Positions 1 to 10,548 of a stretch of DNA of 52,534 bases are shown in pieces. The notes under the pieces are model-generated. The model had not been told where the DNA came from, did no database searches, and saw only the letters and a list, made by a program, of their open reading frames with translations. Made by a program: the position numbers and the translations under genes. The number at the start of each line of letters is the position of its first letter. Positions within the stretch are counted from its first letter, which is position 1. The stretch spans positions 1-52,534 of the forward strand of contig JACVTC010000301.1 of the NCBI GenBank assembly GCA_016946835.1, read 5' to 3'. This DNA comes from Neocallimastix lanati (nom. inval.). Lineage: Eukaryota; Neocallimastigomycota; Neocallimastigomycetes; Neocallimastigales; Neocallimastigaceae.

Positions 1-392
1 CATTATGATATTATACATTTTTATTATAACTATGTATTATAGGAGAAAAATTGTACACTAAACATATATCACGTGAATACATTTGATATGGAAGTTACGA
101 ATGTGTATAATATTTGTAATTCGCCATATTTTCAACGTATATTTTTATTTATTGTATTTTAGTATTAAAAAAATAATAAATAAAAGAATAAATAATTTTT
201 CTATTAAGAATTTTTTCTATTTTTATTTTTTTCCATTTTATTTTATTAATATTTTATTATAAAATATTTTAATAATAAAACCTTTATAAATGTTTAAAAA
301 AAAAAAATTTAACCCTTCCTATTCATTTATTTTTACAAGCCATATTGTAATACATAATGATCAAATATAAATATATCGAAATGCAACACTCC
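1..392. other. Left flank outside the array unit
   Basis: No gene is visible. The segment is A+T-rich with a weak resemblance near 30-70 to the unit sequence near 10090-10145: both have a TATGT(A/G)TTAT block, then an A run, then ACACTAAAC followed by TAT. It may therefore be a strongly diverged copy of a unit end. It finishes with the motif at 377-395, where homology to the other units starts. Confidence 0.5.
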
Positions 393-395
393 AAA
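377..395 (+). repeat. Left half of a 19-bp inverted repeat pair
   Basis: CGAAATGCAACACTCCAAA at 377-395 is the exact reverse complement of 6895-6913. It is far less A+T-rich than its surroundings. The other units lack it: at their junctions the sequence ending in TTTTATG replaces the first 16 bases, and shared sequence begins at the final AAA. It is either the end of an inserted element or a truncated inverted copy of the island that ends at 6913. Confidence 0.7.
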
Positions 396-1077
396 GTTAC
401 ACAAAATACTTTGACTAACATTAATTTATATAACATAAAATAAAGTAATAACTAAATTAACATAAATTATAAATATATATATACTTTATTACATAATATA
501 AAATAATTATTAAGTAGTTTTCATTATAAATAAATTAAAATTAATAATAATTTGTTAAAAAAAATTTTGTATTATAAATTTAAAAAAAAATTGTAACAAA
601 AAAAAATATAAAAAAATAGTAGGTATAATCCATTTAATTACTTATTTTTATATTAAATATAAATATTAGAAATAAAGTAATAATTTTTTTTATTATATTT
701 AAAAAAGAGTAAAACTAAATAATTTAAAAGATTTATAATTTATTTTTTTTTTTTTATTTTTAAAATATTTCATATAATAAACAAAAAAATATATATGAAA
801 GAATAAATAATAAATAGACACATAACTAAAAATTCTAAATTTATTATCTATATTACTATTTACAAAAGAAGATATTGCATTTTATATAAGGAATTAAAGA
901 ATTAGTACATTATTAAAATTTTATATAAAAATATCATAATATAATCTTTAAAAATCAATTTTAATAAAATATAAAAGAAATTTTAAATAGAATATAATAA
1001 TAAAGAAAAATATTCCTTATTTTAATGATAATTAAATTAAATTAAATTAAATTAAATTAAATTTAAAAAAAAAAAAA
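393..1077 (+). promoter_or_regulatory. 5' flank and leader of the unit-1 gene (diverged)
   Basis: This stretch upstream of the first gene copy is homologous to 10570-11246 but differs by many substitutions and small indels, including about 45 extra bases near 831-878. It ends in a (AATTA)n pentamer run (about 1029-1060) and a poly-A run that reaches directly into the ATG at 1078. An A-rich leader next to the start is common in A+T-rich eukaryotes and supports this ATG. No specific promoter box can be called in sequence this A+T-rich. Confidence 0.4.
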
Positions 1078-4000
1078 ATGGTGAATTATCGATATTTAAA
1101 TAATTATAGAGATAATAATATTAACAATATATTTTTAAGAAGAAGTAATAAATTTAGTGTAAAAAAGGAAGAAGATTTAAATGACTATTTCAAAAATAAT
1201 ATTATTACCACAATAGGTAATAAACCAAAGTATTCTTTTTTAAAAAATATCCTTGAAATTAAAAGTTGTAATCTTTTAAATTGTAAATTAGTATTAAATG
1301 GAAATGAAGTTGAATTTGAAAATGGAAAACTTATTACTACAACAGAAATAGTGAATAATGATGTTGATATTAAGATTTTAAAAGAATTAATTGAAGCAGA
1401 AACTAAGGAAATTAGAGAGATGATAGTTTTACCTCTAACTCTCAATGCCAATTTATCTACTCTAGGCTACATCATGGATGTTGAACTTTTAAAAATTGTA
1501 TCATTTTATGATAAAAATAATATTGAAAGATTAGTAAATATTTAATTTCGAAGTTTAAAGAATTCAATGATTCAGACGATGACTATAATCCTATTTATCC
1601 AAGTTTTCCTGGTGAAACTATAGATCCCAGTTCAATTTACCTATATTATTCTCAATGGCTTCATTACTTAGATCATTCCCCAGATTATGATAAAAAATCT
1701 CTCATTCCAAAAAGTTATCAATGGGGTATGAAAAAATTGGATCAAGAAGAAGAAAGTAATTCCAATTTTTTAAGTGAAATTTCAGTAGGAGATTCCAATG
1801 AAAAAAAACTAAAAATTATTTCTTATGGTGACGAAGAAGAATTTTGTCAATCTATGATGGTACTCATGCAATCTTCAGAAAATTTTGTTGAAAAGATGCA
1901 AATGACATTGATATATTTATGGGTAAGTAATAGATCATGAAAAATATATACCTAAACCAATCCGTAATTTAGAAAATTTAGCCCATGTCACCAACTCCTA
2001 TCTTAATTATTTTCGTGGTAAAAATTTACCATTTAATACCATTTATTCCTGGTTTAGTCATTTCAACATATCCTATGATGAAGTATTAATTATTGCTTTA
2101 GCATTTTCAAATCATTTTAATGTTGCTTCGATCTTAAAAAATATAGAAAATTTGAATATTTAGGTGATACACATCAAAAAATTTTAATGAAATTTTTAAA
2201 CGATTGCTCCGGAACTCATCGTTACAATGAATTTTTAAAAAAAAAGAAAGTATGGTCAAGACTTTGTGGAACTATTTATACGGATAATTTTATGAAGGAA
2301 TATCCAGAGTTGGTGAAAGATTTATTAAGAATTTCTAAGGAAGATGTTTTTAATTTTATTTCTATTAATCGATCTCGTAAATACATTGATTTTGATGAGG
2401 ATAAAGAAGAAGGAAGTGGAAACAACAGCAGTAGAGGAAATTTAGATGATCTCTATAAAAAGGAAATTGAAAAAGCTTTAAAAAGCAATAGTGAATTTCT
2501 TTCTTCAGCCACTTTTAAATCTTGTAATCTTTTAAGTAGTATTATTTCAGTGAATGGGACTGATTATGAATTTGAAAATGGAAATTATTATTAGATGAAG
2601 AGGAGGAAGAAGAGGATGAAGAACAGACGAACGAGAAGGAAAATGAAAATAATTCTAAAAGCAAGGAAGAATTATTTATGAAACCTTTAAAAAGTTTGAT
2701 GAATAAGGCCACCAAACTTATTCGACAAAAATTAAATATAGTTCTTTCTTTAAATGAAAATATTTCTAAATTAGGTTTTTGTATGGATATTCCACTCTTA
2801 AAGAAAATAGCGGTATATGACGAGTATGAAATTGAAGAAATCTATCAATTAATATCTTCAGAATTAGAAAATATAACATGTTCTCGAATCAATTATATGC
2901 CACCTTATTATAATTTCCCTCGTAATCATCTTTCCATAGAATTAACCTATAAAAGTTATTGTAAGTGGCTCCTTTCCTTGGAATTATTAAACTATGATCC
3001 AAATATGATTCCAACGAATTATAGAACTCGATTTGAACAGTATCACGATGCTGAAGTTATAGAAAATGAAGTAAGGAATATCAAATTAAAAAACTCTTTC
3101 TATCGGTCATAAAGATGAATTTTATCAAGTGATGATCCACCTCATGAGTGCCTCGGAAGCCATTTCCAAAGAAGATATTATGGATTTGCATTCCTTTATT
3201 AAGTATGAAGAGAATCGTTTAAAATATATTCCAGAAATGATTCCAAATAAAGAAAATCTTGCCAATATTATTTATCGATTGGTACTCTATTGTATGACTG
3301 AGTCACCACCTTTAGAGACCATTTTACCTTATTATACTAATGTTAATGATGTCTTAAGATTAGCTTTGGTCATGTCTGGAAATCAAGCCTCCGATTTAGG
3401 AAGATCAGTAAAATTTAAATCATTTAAAAATTCAGAAAGAAGAATATTAATGACACTCTTGAATAATTGCCGTAACCGTTATGAGGACTTTATGAAATAT
3501 AAAAATATGTGGGAAAGATTTTGTGAACGAGTACATCCTTCCAAATTCAAGAATCTTTATCCTGACTTAATAAATGATCTACTGGGAAGTTATCGTATAT
3601 TAGGTACTCCAGAACATAAAAAAATTAGAATGGAATATCGATTTTATCTTTCTCTCTATGAATTGGATGATCGATTTAAGGAATATAAAGAAAAGGTTCG
3701 TAAGTATGTTAAAGAATTAAAAAAAAAAAGAGAAGAAGAAAAGAAAAAGGAACAAGAAAAGAATGAAAATACAACTAGCACAACAAATAATACTATGAAC
3801 ACTACTTCTAATACCAATGATAATAATAATACTAATGATAATAATAATACTAATGATAATAACAATAATAATGAAAGTCTCATTAGAATTCGTGAAAGAT
3901 TGAATGTAATAAGAAATGATAAGATTTTTAATAATATAAATAAAGTATTAGGTGTGAGCGATCTTTTAATATTTCAGAACATCAAACATTCTTAAAAAAA

Positions 4001-6089
4001 TTTAATAGTATTGAAACTATGCCAAAGGATATAAGAGAATATATTCATCAATATTTATTGACAATTGCAGGCGTAGCCTATAGCAATCTATTAGTTATTA
4101 TTAATAATAATTTTCTAAATAATAGTAACTGTATTTATTGGGATTCAGAAAAACGAAAAAATATGGTTAAAAAAAATTATGAAATGGTGTATGAAGGATT
4201 ACCGGAAATTTTAATTCATCATAATGAAACTATTTTACCTACACTTAGAAGAGAACTTTTAGAAAAAAGAATTCAGGAGCTTCAACCATTCATTTTAAAA
4301 TTAAATAAACAAAATCTTCAATATAAAAAGGAAAGACCAACATTTAATTCTCAATGGACTGAATTTATGGTCAATCAACAAATAAATGAAGCCGCTCATT
4401 TGTTATCTCAAAAACCAGGAGTTTATCTTCGTCATTTAGATGAATTAATTACAAAGAGTCAAAATGAGGAGGAAATTAAAGAAATTATAACTTTTTTAGA
4501 AAAGGTAGCTCAAAAAGCTTCCGTTAAGGTACTGTTAAGTGTTATGGGCTATTTCCAAAATAGAATAGGAAAAAAAAATGAATATGAGAGCTTTTCTTAT
4601 TAAAAGTAATGATAATAGTAAAAGTAATAATAAGAAAGAGAGAGGAAGAAATGGTCATGGTAATTCCTCTATAAAAAGTTCCATTTATTATACAGATAAA
4701 GTTAAGGAACCTCTTAGAGAAGAACTTTGTCATCAAATAATTAAAATTATTGATGAAGCTCTTCTTCAAAAATTTAAAGATAAATCTCCATTCCATGGAG
4801 TTTATATTAGTCCAGAACTTCAAAAAATGTATATTCCTTTTGATCTCAGAAATGCTAGTAAAGGTTTAGAAAATTATACTAAAGGATCTCGATTAGATCT
4901 TTCCTTTAAAAATATTACTCAAGAAGAAAAGGAACAAATGGTAAAGGATGCAGAGATTGCACTTGAAAAGAAACAAGCCGAAGAAAAACAAATGTATGAT
5001 AAGAAAAAGAAGCATGAAATTGATCTCATCAATTTGAAATCAAGAATAAGTAAGAAGGAAAAAGAGATTGAAACGAAATCTAAAGCAATAAATACTCAAA
5101 ATAAATCAAAAAAAGAAATAAAACAAATCCTAAAACAATTGAATAAAGAATTAGAAAAAGACCGAAGAATAGAAACACGTTGTAGAAAAGATTTCAATAC
5201 CGCCTCAGTAAAATGGGAAAATCTAGAAAAACAGGTTCAAAAGCTTGAAAAGGATTTAGAGGATAAAAGAAATTGTCCAATCGGTGTCAGTTATAAAAGT
5301 ATTAGACTTTTCACCCTTGGATTTTCTAAATTAATTCTTGAAATATATGATGAAGATTATAATATGATGGCCCTCATTACTAAGAACTCCGATTCCGATT
5401 ATGGAACCAGTTATCAAAAACAATATCATCTATTTTTTGGTGAGGAATGGTCCACCGTATATGCCGATATAGATATTGATACCATTTTAGAACAGAAAGG
5501 AAGATATATTATGGTAAATATAGGTTCCGATTGTTGTTCATCTCAATTTGGATGGATGGAAAGAGAATTTGTTCATTCCGATGAACCTTTTGAACCATCA
5601 ACGGTTCGTCAAACCATTCAATTAAACTATCAAGGAGAAGCCAGTCCTATCGTTCTTGATTGTAAAACTCGTGAATTTATCTGGTTGGACTATTCATTCC
5701 CTCAGAAATATTATGAAAAGTTTGTTATAGCTTATCATCGATATAAAAAAATGATGCGTCATCTCAACGCTAATAATTATCAACCTGATGATGTTTATTC
5801 TGAAGAAAAAATAATGACTACAACGGATAATTATAATAAATTATTAGCTCTTAATTCGAAGATTAAAAAGAGTATCTTTTATTACTTTATGGAACCCATA
5901 CGACTTTCAATAGCTGATTTAATTCAAATTCATATTCAAGCCAGAGGAGGAAAGTATTTAGAAAAAGAAGAAGATTTAAGAGACGAAGATACTGCCTTTT
6001 ACCCTTATATGCCTTATATTAAGAAAGAAAAGGTACATTATATTAATTGTAATCAATTAGAAGTTCTACTATCCGATTATATGAATTGA
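1078..6089 (+). pseudogene. Unit 1 copy of the large MXAN_6230/SCO0854-like gene, multiply frameshifted
   Basis: The sequence aligns along its whole length with the intact gene at 11247-16244 but is broken. Single-base losses occur near 1533, 2128, 2583 and 3966, two losses occur within the rearranged stretch 1888-1945, and single-base gains occur near 3091 and 4577. The first reading frame stops at 1545 after 155 codons; open pieces then follow at 1728-1940, 2187-2594, 2678-3112, 3129-3995, 4019-4603 and 4578-6089. True substitutions lie between the start and about 2623 (for example Tyr-His to Ser-Arg near 2373 and Val to Ala near 2509). There is also an 18-bp gain in the Asn-rich repeat near 3835. 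From 4578 to the end the protein is identical to the intact copies. It may be a decaying edge copy, a recombinant with a diverged paralogue, or partly consensus error. Confidence 0.8.
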
Positions 6090-6716
6090 TAAAAAAAAAA
6101 AATTATAATGAAACAAAGCAATATATTTATATATATACGTCATATATATAATATAAGTATTGATTAAATAAGAATTTAATAAAAATTTATAATAGTTATA
6201 ATAATATATTAAAAAAATCTTTTTTTTTTAAATTTTAAATATATTTTATTTAGTTTCCTTATATATATATTACAGATATATATTTATAGTTATATTATTA
6301 TTTTTTTTTTTTTTTATAATATATTGATATAAAAATCGGAATATTCAAATTTTAATAATTTTTTTTTTATATAATAATAAAATTAAATAATAAATATTAA
6401 TAATAAATCAAATTTTATATATTATTAATTTTGTGTATTACTTTTAAAAAGAATTCTTTACTTAAAAATCAATATGTAATTAAATTTTTAATATGTATAT
6501 TAATATTAATATATATATATAATATACAATATATTTAAATAAAAGTATAATATATATAAATTTTAAAATATAAATATAATATTTTTATTTAAAAAACTAT
6601 ATATATATATATTAAGAAAAATTAAGAAAAAAAATATATATAAATTTAAATATGATAGTAATAGAAAATAAAAAAAAATAAAAAAAAAAAAATAAAGTTT
6701 ATTTATAATATAAAAT

Positions 6717-6899
6717 CCACAAAGATTAGAACTCTTTTTCCAGGTCCATGGAAAAGGAATAGCCTATATCAGGTTTACTAATTACAATTTTCTGCGATTA
6801 TGATGATAATCGATGGTTATCCTTTCTAAAGTAGATTCTAGTACGAAAAGTGTAAATTAGAATACTGGAAGACTGTTGAAAGTGAACCTGATCTTTTGG
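6717..6899 (+). ncRNA. Candidate structured RNA or foldback island, unit 1
   Basis: An island of ordinary base composition in very A+T-rich DNA folds with its ends paired. Helix 1 pairs 6717-6725 with 6892-6899 (8 pairs, one bulged C). Helix 2 is a hairpin, 6733-6742 with 6749-6758 and loop GGTCCA. Helix 3 pairs 6769-6779 with 6881-6891 (11 pairs, one G-U) and abuts helix 1 without a gap. Helix 4 pairs 6795-6801 with 6806-6812 around GATG. Helix 5 pairs 6830-6840 with 6858-6866 with a two-base bulge. A U-rich single strand (AATTTTCTG, 6786-6794) before helix 4 only loosely resembles an Sm site. I cannot assign it to a known RNA family. It could instead be a decayed foldback element or a degraded coding fragment. 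Strand is chosen only by the fold as read. Confidence 0.35.
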
Positions 6900-6913
6900 A
6901 GTGTTGCATTTCG
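6895..6913 (-). repeat. Right half of the 19-bp inverted repeat pair
   Basis: This is the exact reverse complement of 377-395. It overlaps the 3' strand of helix 1 of the structured island and the left arm of the 465-bp palindrome. Together with 377-395 it brackets the unit-1 gene at a spacing of about 6.5 kb. No convincing target-site duplication is visible outside the pair. Confidence 0.65.
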
Positions 6914-7369
6914 TAACGTGGCTTGTAAATTTAAATTTGATTCATAATTTAACAGCCTATATCTTTTTCTTTTTTAAATTATTGTAAATTAATATATAAA
7001 TAAAAATAGAAATAAATATAAATTGGTTAATTTTTTTTTTTTTTTTAAATGAAATTTAGATATTATTATTAAATATTTATTAATTTTAGCAAAAATATTA
7101 AAATATATCTTAAATACTAAAATATATCTTTAAAATTAAATATTATTTTGTATTTTATTATATATTTTGTTAGTATTTTAACAGAAAATACTAAAATATA
7201 ATAAATATTACCATATATTATTTTAAAAAAAGATATTAAAATATTTTTTTATTATTTTATTATTTATTAAAAATTAAATATTATTATTTATTTATTATAA
7301 TTTAAGCCACTCTTACATCAACGGTTTTTTAAAGTACACATTTCATATAGAGCCACGTTACGAAATGCA
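6905..7369. repeat. MITE-like inverted repeat, 19-bp arms, unit 1
   Basis: The left arm 6905-6923 and the right arm 7351-7369 (AGCCACGTTACGAAATGCA) are perfect reverse complements, enclosing about 427 bp of A+T-rich DNA without an ORF. Inside is a second hairpin, 7170-7179 with 7185-7194. Small size, terminal inverted repeats and no coding capacity fit a miniature inverted-repeat element, but no clear target duplication is seen. Two further inverted pairs overlap or follow it: 7361-7374 with 7429-7442 and 7478-7491 with 7626-7639. Confidence 0.5.
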
Positions 7370-7628
7370 CCACTTCTGCTTTAAACTTGATATGTAGTAA
7401 CATTGGAATATGTTCAATTAATAATGATAGTGGTGCATTTCGCCAATTTTTGAAAACATGTGGCGCATTAAAATGTGGCATTTCGCCAAATTGAAAATTA
7501 TTAAATAAATAAATCAATAAATAAAATATTATTAAATATTATTAATATTGAATAGAAACAAGTTTAAAAAAAATTATTTTGAATAAATATTTATTTATTT
7601 ATTCATTTATTTATATCAATACTCCATT

Positions 7629-7673
7629 TGGCGAAATGCAACCTGGCGAAATGCAATTTGGAGAAATGCAACT
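7629..7673 (+). repeat. Three tandem 15-mers TGGCGAAATGCAAYY, unit 1
   Basis: Copies lie at 7629-7643, 7644-7658 and 7659-7673, the last with A for C at position 4. All carry the GAAATGCAA core that also forms the arms of the inverted repeats upstream. A run of exact 15-bp spacing suggests either repeated element termini or a protein-binding array. Confidence 0.75.
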
Positions 7674-8381
7674 CTCCCATTAATAATATCATGTAGTATC
7701 TACATATTATCGTTGTAATTAATCTATTGTTTTTTTACTTTAGAATTATTTTGTATATGTATTTTTCTATTTAAACTCACATGTAGCTATTGTAAAATGG
7801 AAATATAGGAGATTGATTCTCTCCAAAGTTTGTATTTAAGACATTATTTAGCGGATGGGAATCTTTTTATATTTTTTCACTACTAACATTTTTTTCTTTA
7901 CATGTACATTCTAGTTATTATATGATTATTCAATAGAAAAGTTTTACGTTTTAAAGAGCTTTATTAATTGAAAAGAAAACAATTATTGAAAAGATAAAAA
8001 AAAAAAAAAAAAAAAAAAAAGATTATTCATTATAATAGAATATACAAGTGGCTTATTTTACTTAAATATCTTTGCACAAAGATTTTTGAATCGATAATTT
8101 TCTAACCCTTGTGAAAAATTATAAATATTATTACAGCAATGCAAGATAAAATCAATACTTTATAAAATCAAACATTTACAAAATCATCAAGAACAACGAT
8201 ATAATTCAAGTTTTCATATATTCAACACTACCATTTTTTTAATATTATTTATAGGGAGTTTATTTTCTCTTTTATTTTTTTTACTTTTATTTTATTATAT
8301 ATATATTAAAAACAAAATAATTATCTATTTTTATTTTTATTATTATTTTTATTTTTTACTTCTTTTATTTTATTTTTTTAG

Positions 8382-8476
8382 GCTTACCTTCTCATTCGGA
8401 TCAACTGAATCGATTTTCTGAACATTATCGTGAACTAGTTTTTGATGTTACTCACCATAGTCTGGATAATGAATAA
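8382..8476 (+). CDS. Possible 3'-terminal exon of an unrecognised gene, unit 1
   Basis: A long T-rich tract ends in TTTTTTTAG at 8381, a good 3' splice site. After it a frame stays open for about 30 codons of ordinary composition to TAA at 8474-8476, with a C-terminus ending FDVTHHSLDNE. Codons in this island are not the A/T-only kind seen around it. A matching upstream exon is not certain: an open stretch ending at about 8204 before GTTTTC would join in the right phase, but that donor is weak. I recognise no family. It may be a stranded exon carried along when the unit was amplified. Confidence 0.3.
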
Positions 8477-8576
8477 AAAAAATTACTTTATATTTAAACT
8501 TTTATTATTTGTTTTATTTTATTCAATTTTAACTAATATCACATTTTATAAAAGCTTTAAATTATATTTAAAAGAT

Positions 8577-8930
8577 AAATAAAATAAAATAAAATAAATA
8601 GTTGAAATATAAATATAAAGTACAGATTAAATAAAATAAAATATAATAAAATAAAATAAATAGTAAAATATGAATATAAAGTACAGATTAAATAAAATAA
8701 AATAAAATAAATAGTAAAATATGAATATAAAGTACAGATTAAATAAAATAAAATAAAATAAATAGTAAAATATGAATATAAAGTACAGATTAAATAAAAT
8801 AAAATAGAATAAAATTAATAGTAAAATATGAATATAAAATACAGATTGAATAAAATAAAATAAAATAAAATAAATAGTAAAATATGAATATAAAGTACAG
8901 ATTGAATAAAATAAAATAAGATAAAAGAGA
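8577..8930 (+). repeat. Minisatellite of ~51-61 bp units with TAAAA runs, unit 1
   Basis: About six copies of a motif made of (TAAAA)n, then ATAGTAAAATATGAATATA, then AAGTACAGATT. Length varies with the number of TAAAA pentamers. It is followed by three exact 13-mers TTTTATTTGATAC at 8935-8947, 8948-8960 and 8961-8973. Confidence 0.85.
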
Positions 8931-9860
8931 ATTCTTTTATTTGATACTTTTATTTGATACTTTTATTTGATACTTTTATTTTATTATATAATTATATATA
9001 TATATAGTATGATTTCAACAAAAATTATATAAATATTAATTATAATTAATATCAGAAAGATTATTTTTTTTTTTTATTTTTAAATATTATTTAATTCACT
9101 GAAAAAATAAGGCAAAAAAAAAAAAAAAATTTTTTTGGTTTTGGAAAATGCTTTTTTTAACAAATAATATAGCAATTAAATCAGATAATTACAAAATATT
9201 AAAAAATACAATATAAATTATATTAAATTTATGTTATTCCATTAGAATATCAACTATATTATTAGAAATATAAAAATTTATTAGTTTTATGTGATATTCG
9301 TTATGTATTGAATTTCTTTTACTATATATAATTTATAAAAAGTTAAAAAGTTATTTATTCAATTATTATACAAAAAAATTTATATATTATAATTTAGGTT
9401 TTAATTATTATAAAATGTGATAATTATATATTAAATAAATGATAACTACAACATTATATTAAAACTTTCTAAATATAAAATATAATTACAAAGATTTAAT
9501 ATACAAGGTAATTTTTCTATGTATATTGAAATTATCATTTTCTGTAATAATTTATATGTAAAGTATTTTATTAAAGATTAAATAAATGATTTTTTCACAA
9601 TCAATTTAAGCAAGTAAAAAAATAAATATTTATTTATATAAATGATATAAAAAATTTTCTTAGTTAACCACTTTAAAAAAATATTATTTTAGTATTATAT
9701 ATTTACATTTTAACCTATAAATTAACCTAAATAGTTTAAATATTTTTATATATGTTTTTTATGTATTAATATATTAAAGAATAATAAAATTAATTTAAAT
9801 ATATATATATTTATTTTAAAAAAAAATTGATTTAAAAATTATTGTTTGATGTATAAATTT

Positions 9861-9978
9861 GTAATAATAATTATTAATAATAAATAATAATAATAATAAT
9901 AAAAATAATAATAATAATTTATAATAAGAATAATTGGAATAAGAATAATAATTTATAATAATAATAATAATAATAATG

Positions 9979-10018
<40 letters not shown>

Positions 10019-10060
10019 TAATAATAATAATGATAATAATTTATAATTGATAATAATGAT
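9861..10060. repeat. TAA/TAATGA trinucleotide tract, unit 1
   Basis: Near-continuous TAA triplets are interrupted by TGA, TTTATAA and AAGAATAA variants. This is simple-sequence DNA with no coding signal. Confidence 0.85.
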
Positions 10061-10516
10061 ATATGTTGTTTATTTAATATAATAATACATATGTGTTATG
10101 GTTAACAAGGAAAAAAAAATAGATTTACACTAAACGTATTTCAATATTTTTTTTATTATTTTATAATTACAATATTATTTCTACCAAAGAAAAACAATAA
10201 CAAGAATAAGAATTAATATTAATTATTATATATAGTAAAGTATTAATAATATATAATTATAAATAGATATAATAAATAAGAATATATATAATAATTATAT
10301 ATATTATATGAATAATATAAACTATTTTATTATATAAACTTTAATATTTTAAAATATAAAGTGTAAATTAATATTTAAGAAATATATATAAAAAATGTAA
10401 TATAATAAATACAATATATAAATAATATAAAATACAAATTATAATATAAAATATATAATAATATAAATTATTATAATAAGATATAAATTAAATATCTGAA
10501 TATATAAATATTCAAA

Positions 10517-10548
10517 TATACAAATATGTTGCTACACATATTTGTATA
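10517..10548. repeat. Hairpin next to the unit 1/2 junction
   Basis: A perfect 12-bp stem (10517-10528 with 10537-10548) around the loop TTGCTACA lies about 20 bp before the point where homology to the unit-1 left edge begins (10570). In sequence this A+T-rich, short stems occur by chance, but the loop and position are constant in all units. Confidence 0.4.

Noticed and set aside
3656-3883. Leu/Ser/Val-rich minus-strand frame opposite the linker
   Set aside because: It is the complement of the Asn/Lys/Glu low-complexity part of the real gene and changes length with that repeat.
6090-6103. Retrogene poly-A tail after the stop codon
   Set aside because: A runs of this length are everywhere in the non-coding DNA, and no target duplication flanks the gene.
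6799-6892. C/D-box snoRNA (ATGATGA and CTGA in the island)
   Set aside because: The boxes lie inside predicted helices 3 and 4, and there is no short terminal stem next to them.
6717-6913. Degraded coding fragment in the structured island, on either strand
   Set aside because: Both strands give short open pieces (for example WKTVESEPDLLECC on + and KPDIGYSFSMDLEKEF on -) but each needs frameshifts or a stop read-through, and I recognise neither. The nested fold explains the island better, though a decayed exon remains possible.
7329-7517. Minus-strand open frame of 62 codons repeated in every spacer
   Set aside because: It is made by the CGAAATGCA inverted-repeat cluster read in reverse; it has no splice or composition support and overlaps the palindromes completely.
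8577-8930. CRISPR-like array
   Set aside because: The repeats are contiguous variants of one A+T-rich minisatellite with no unique spacers.
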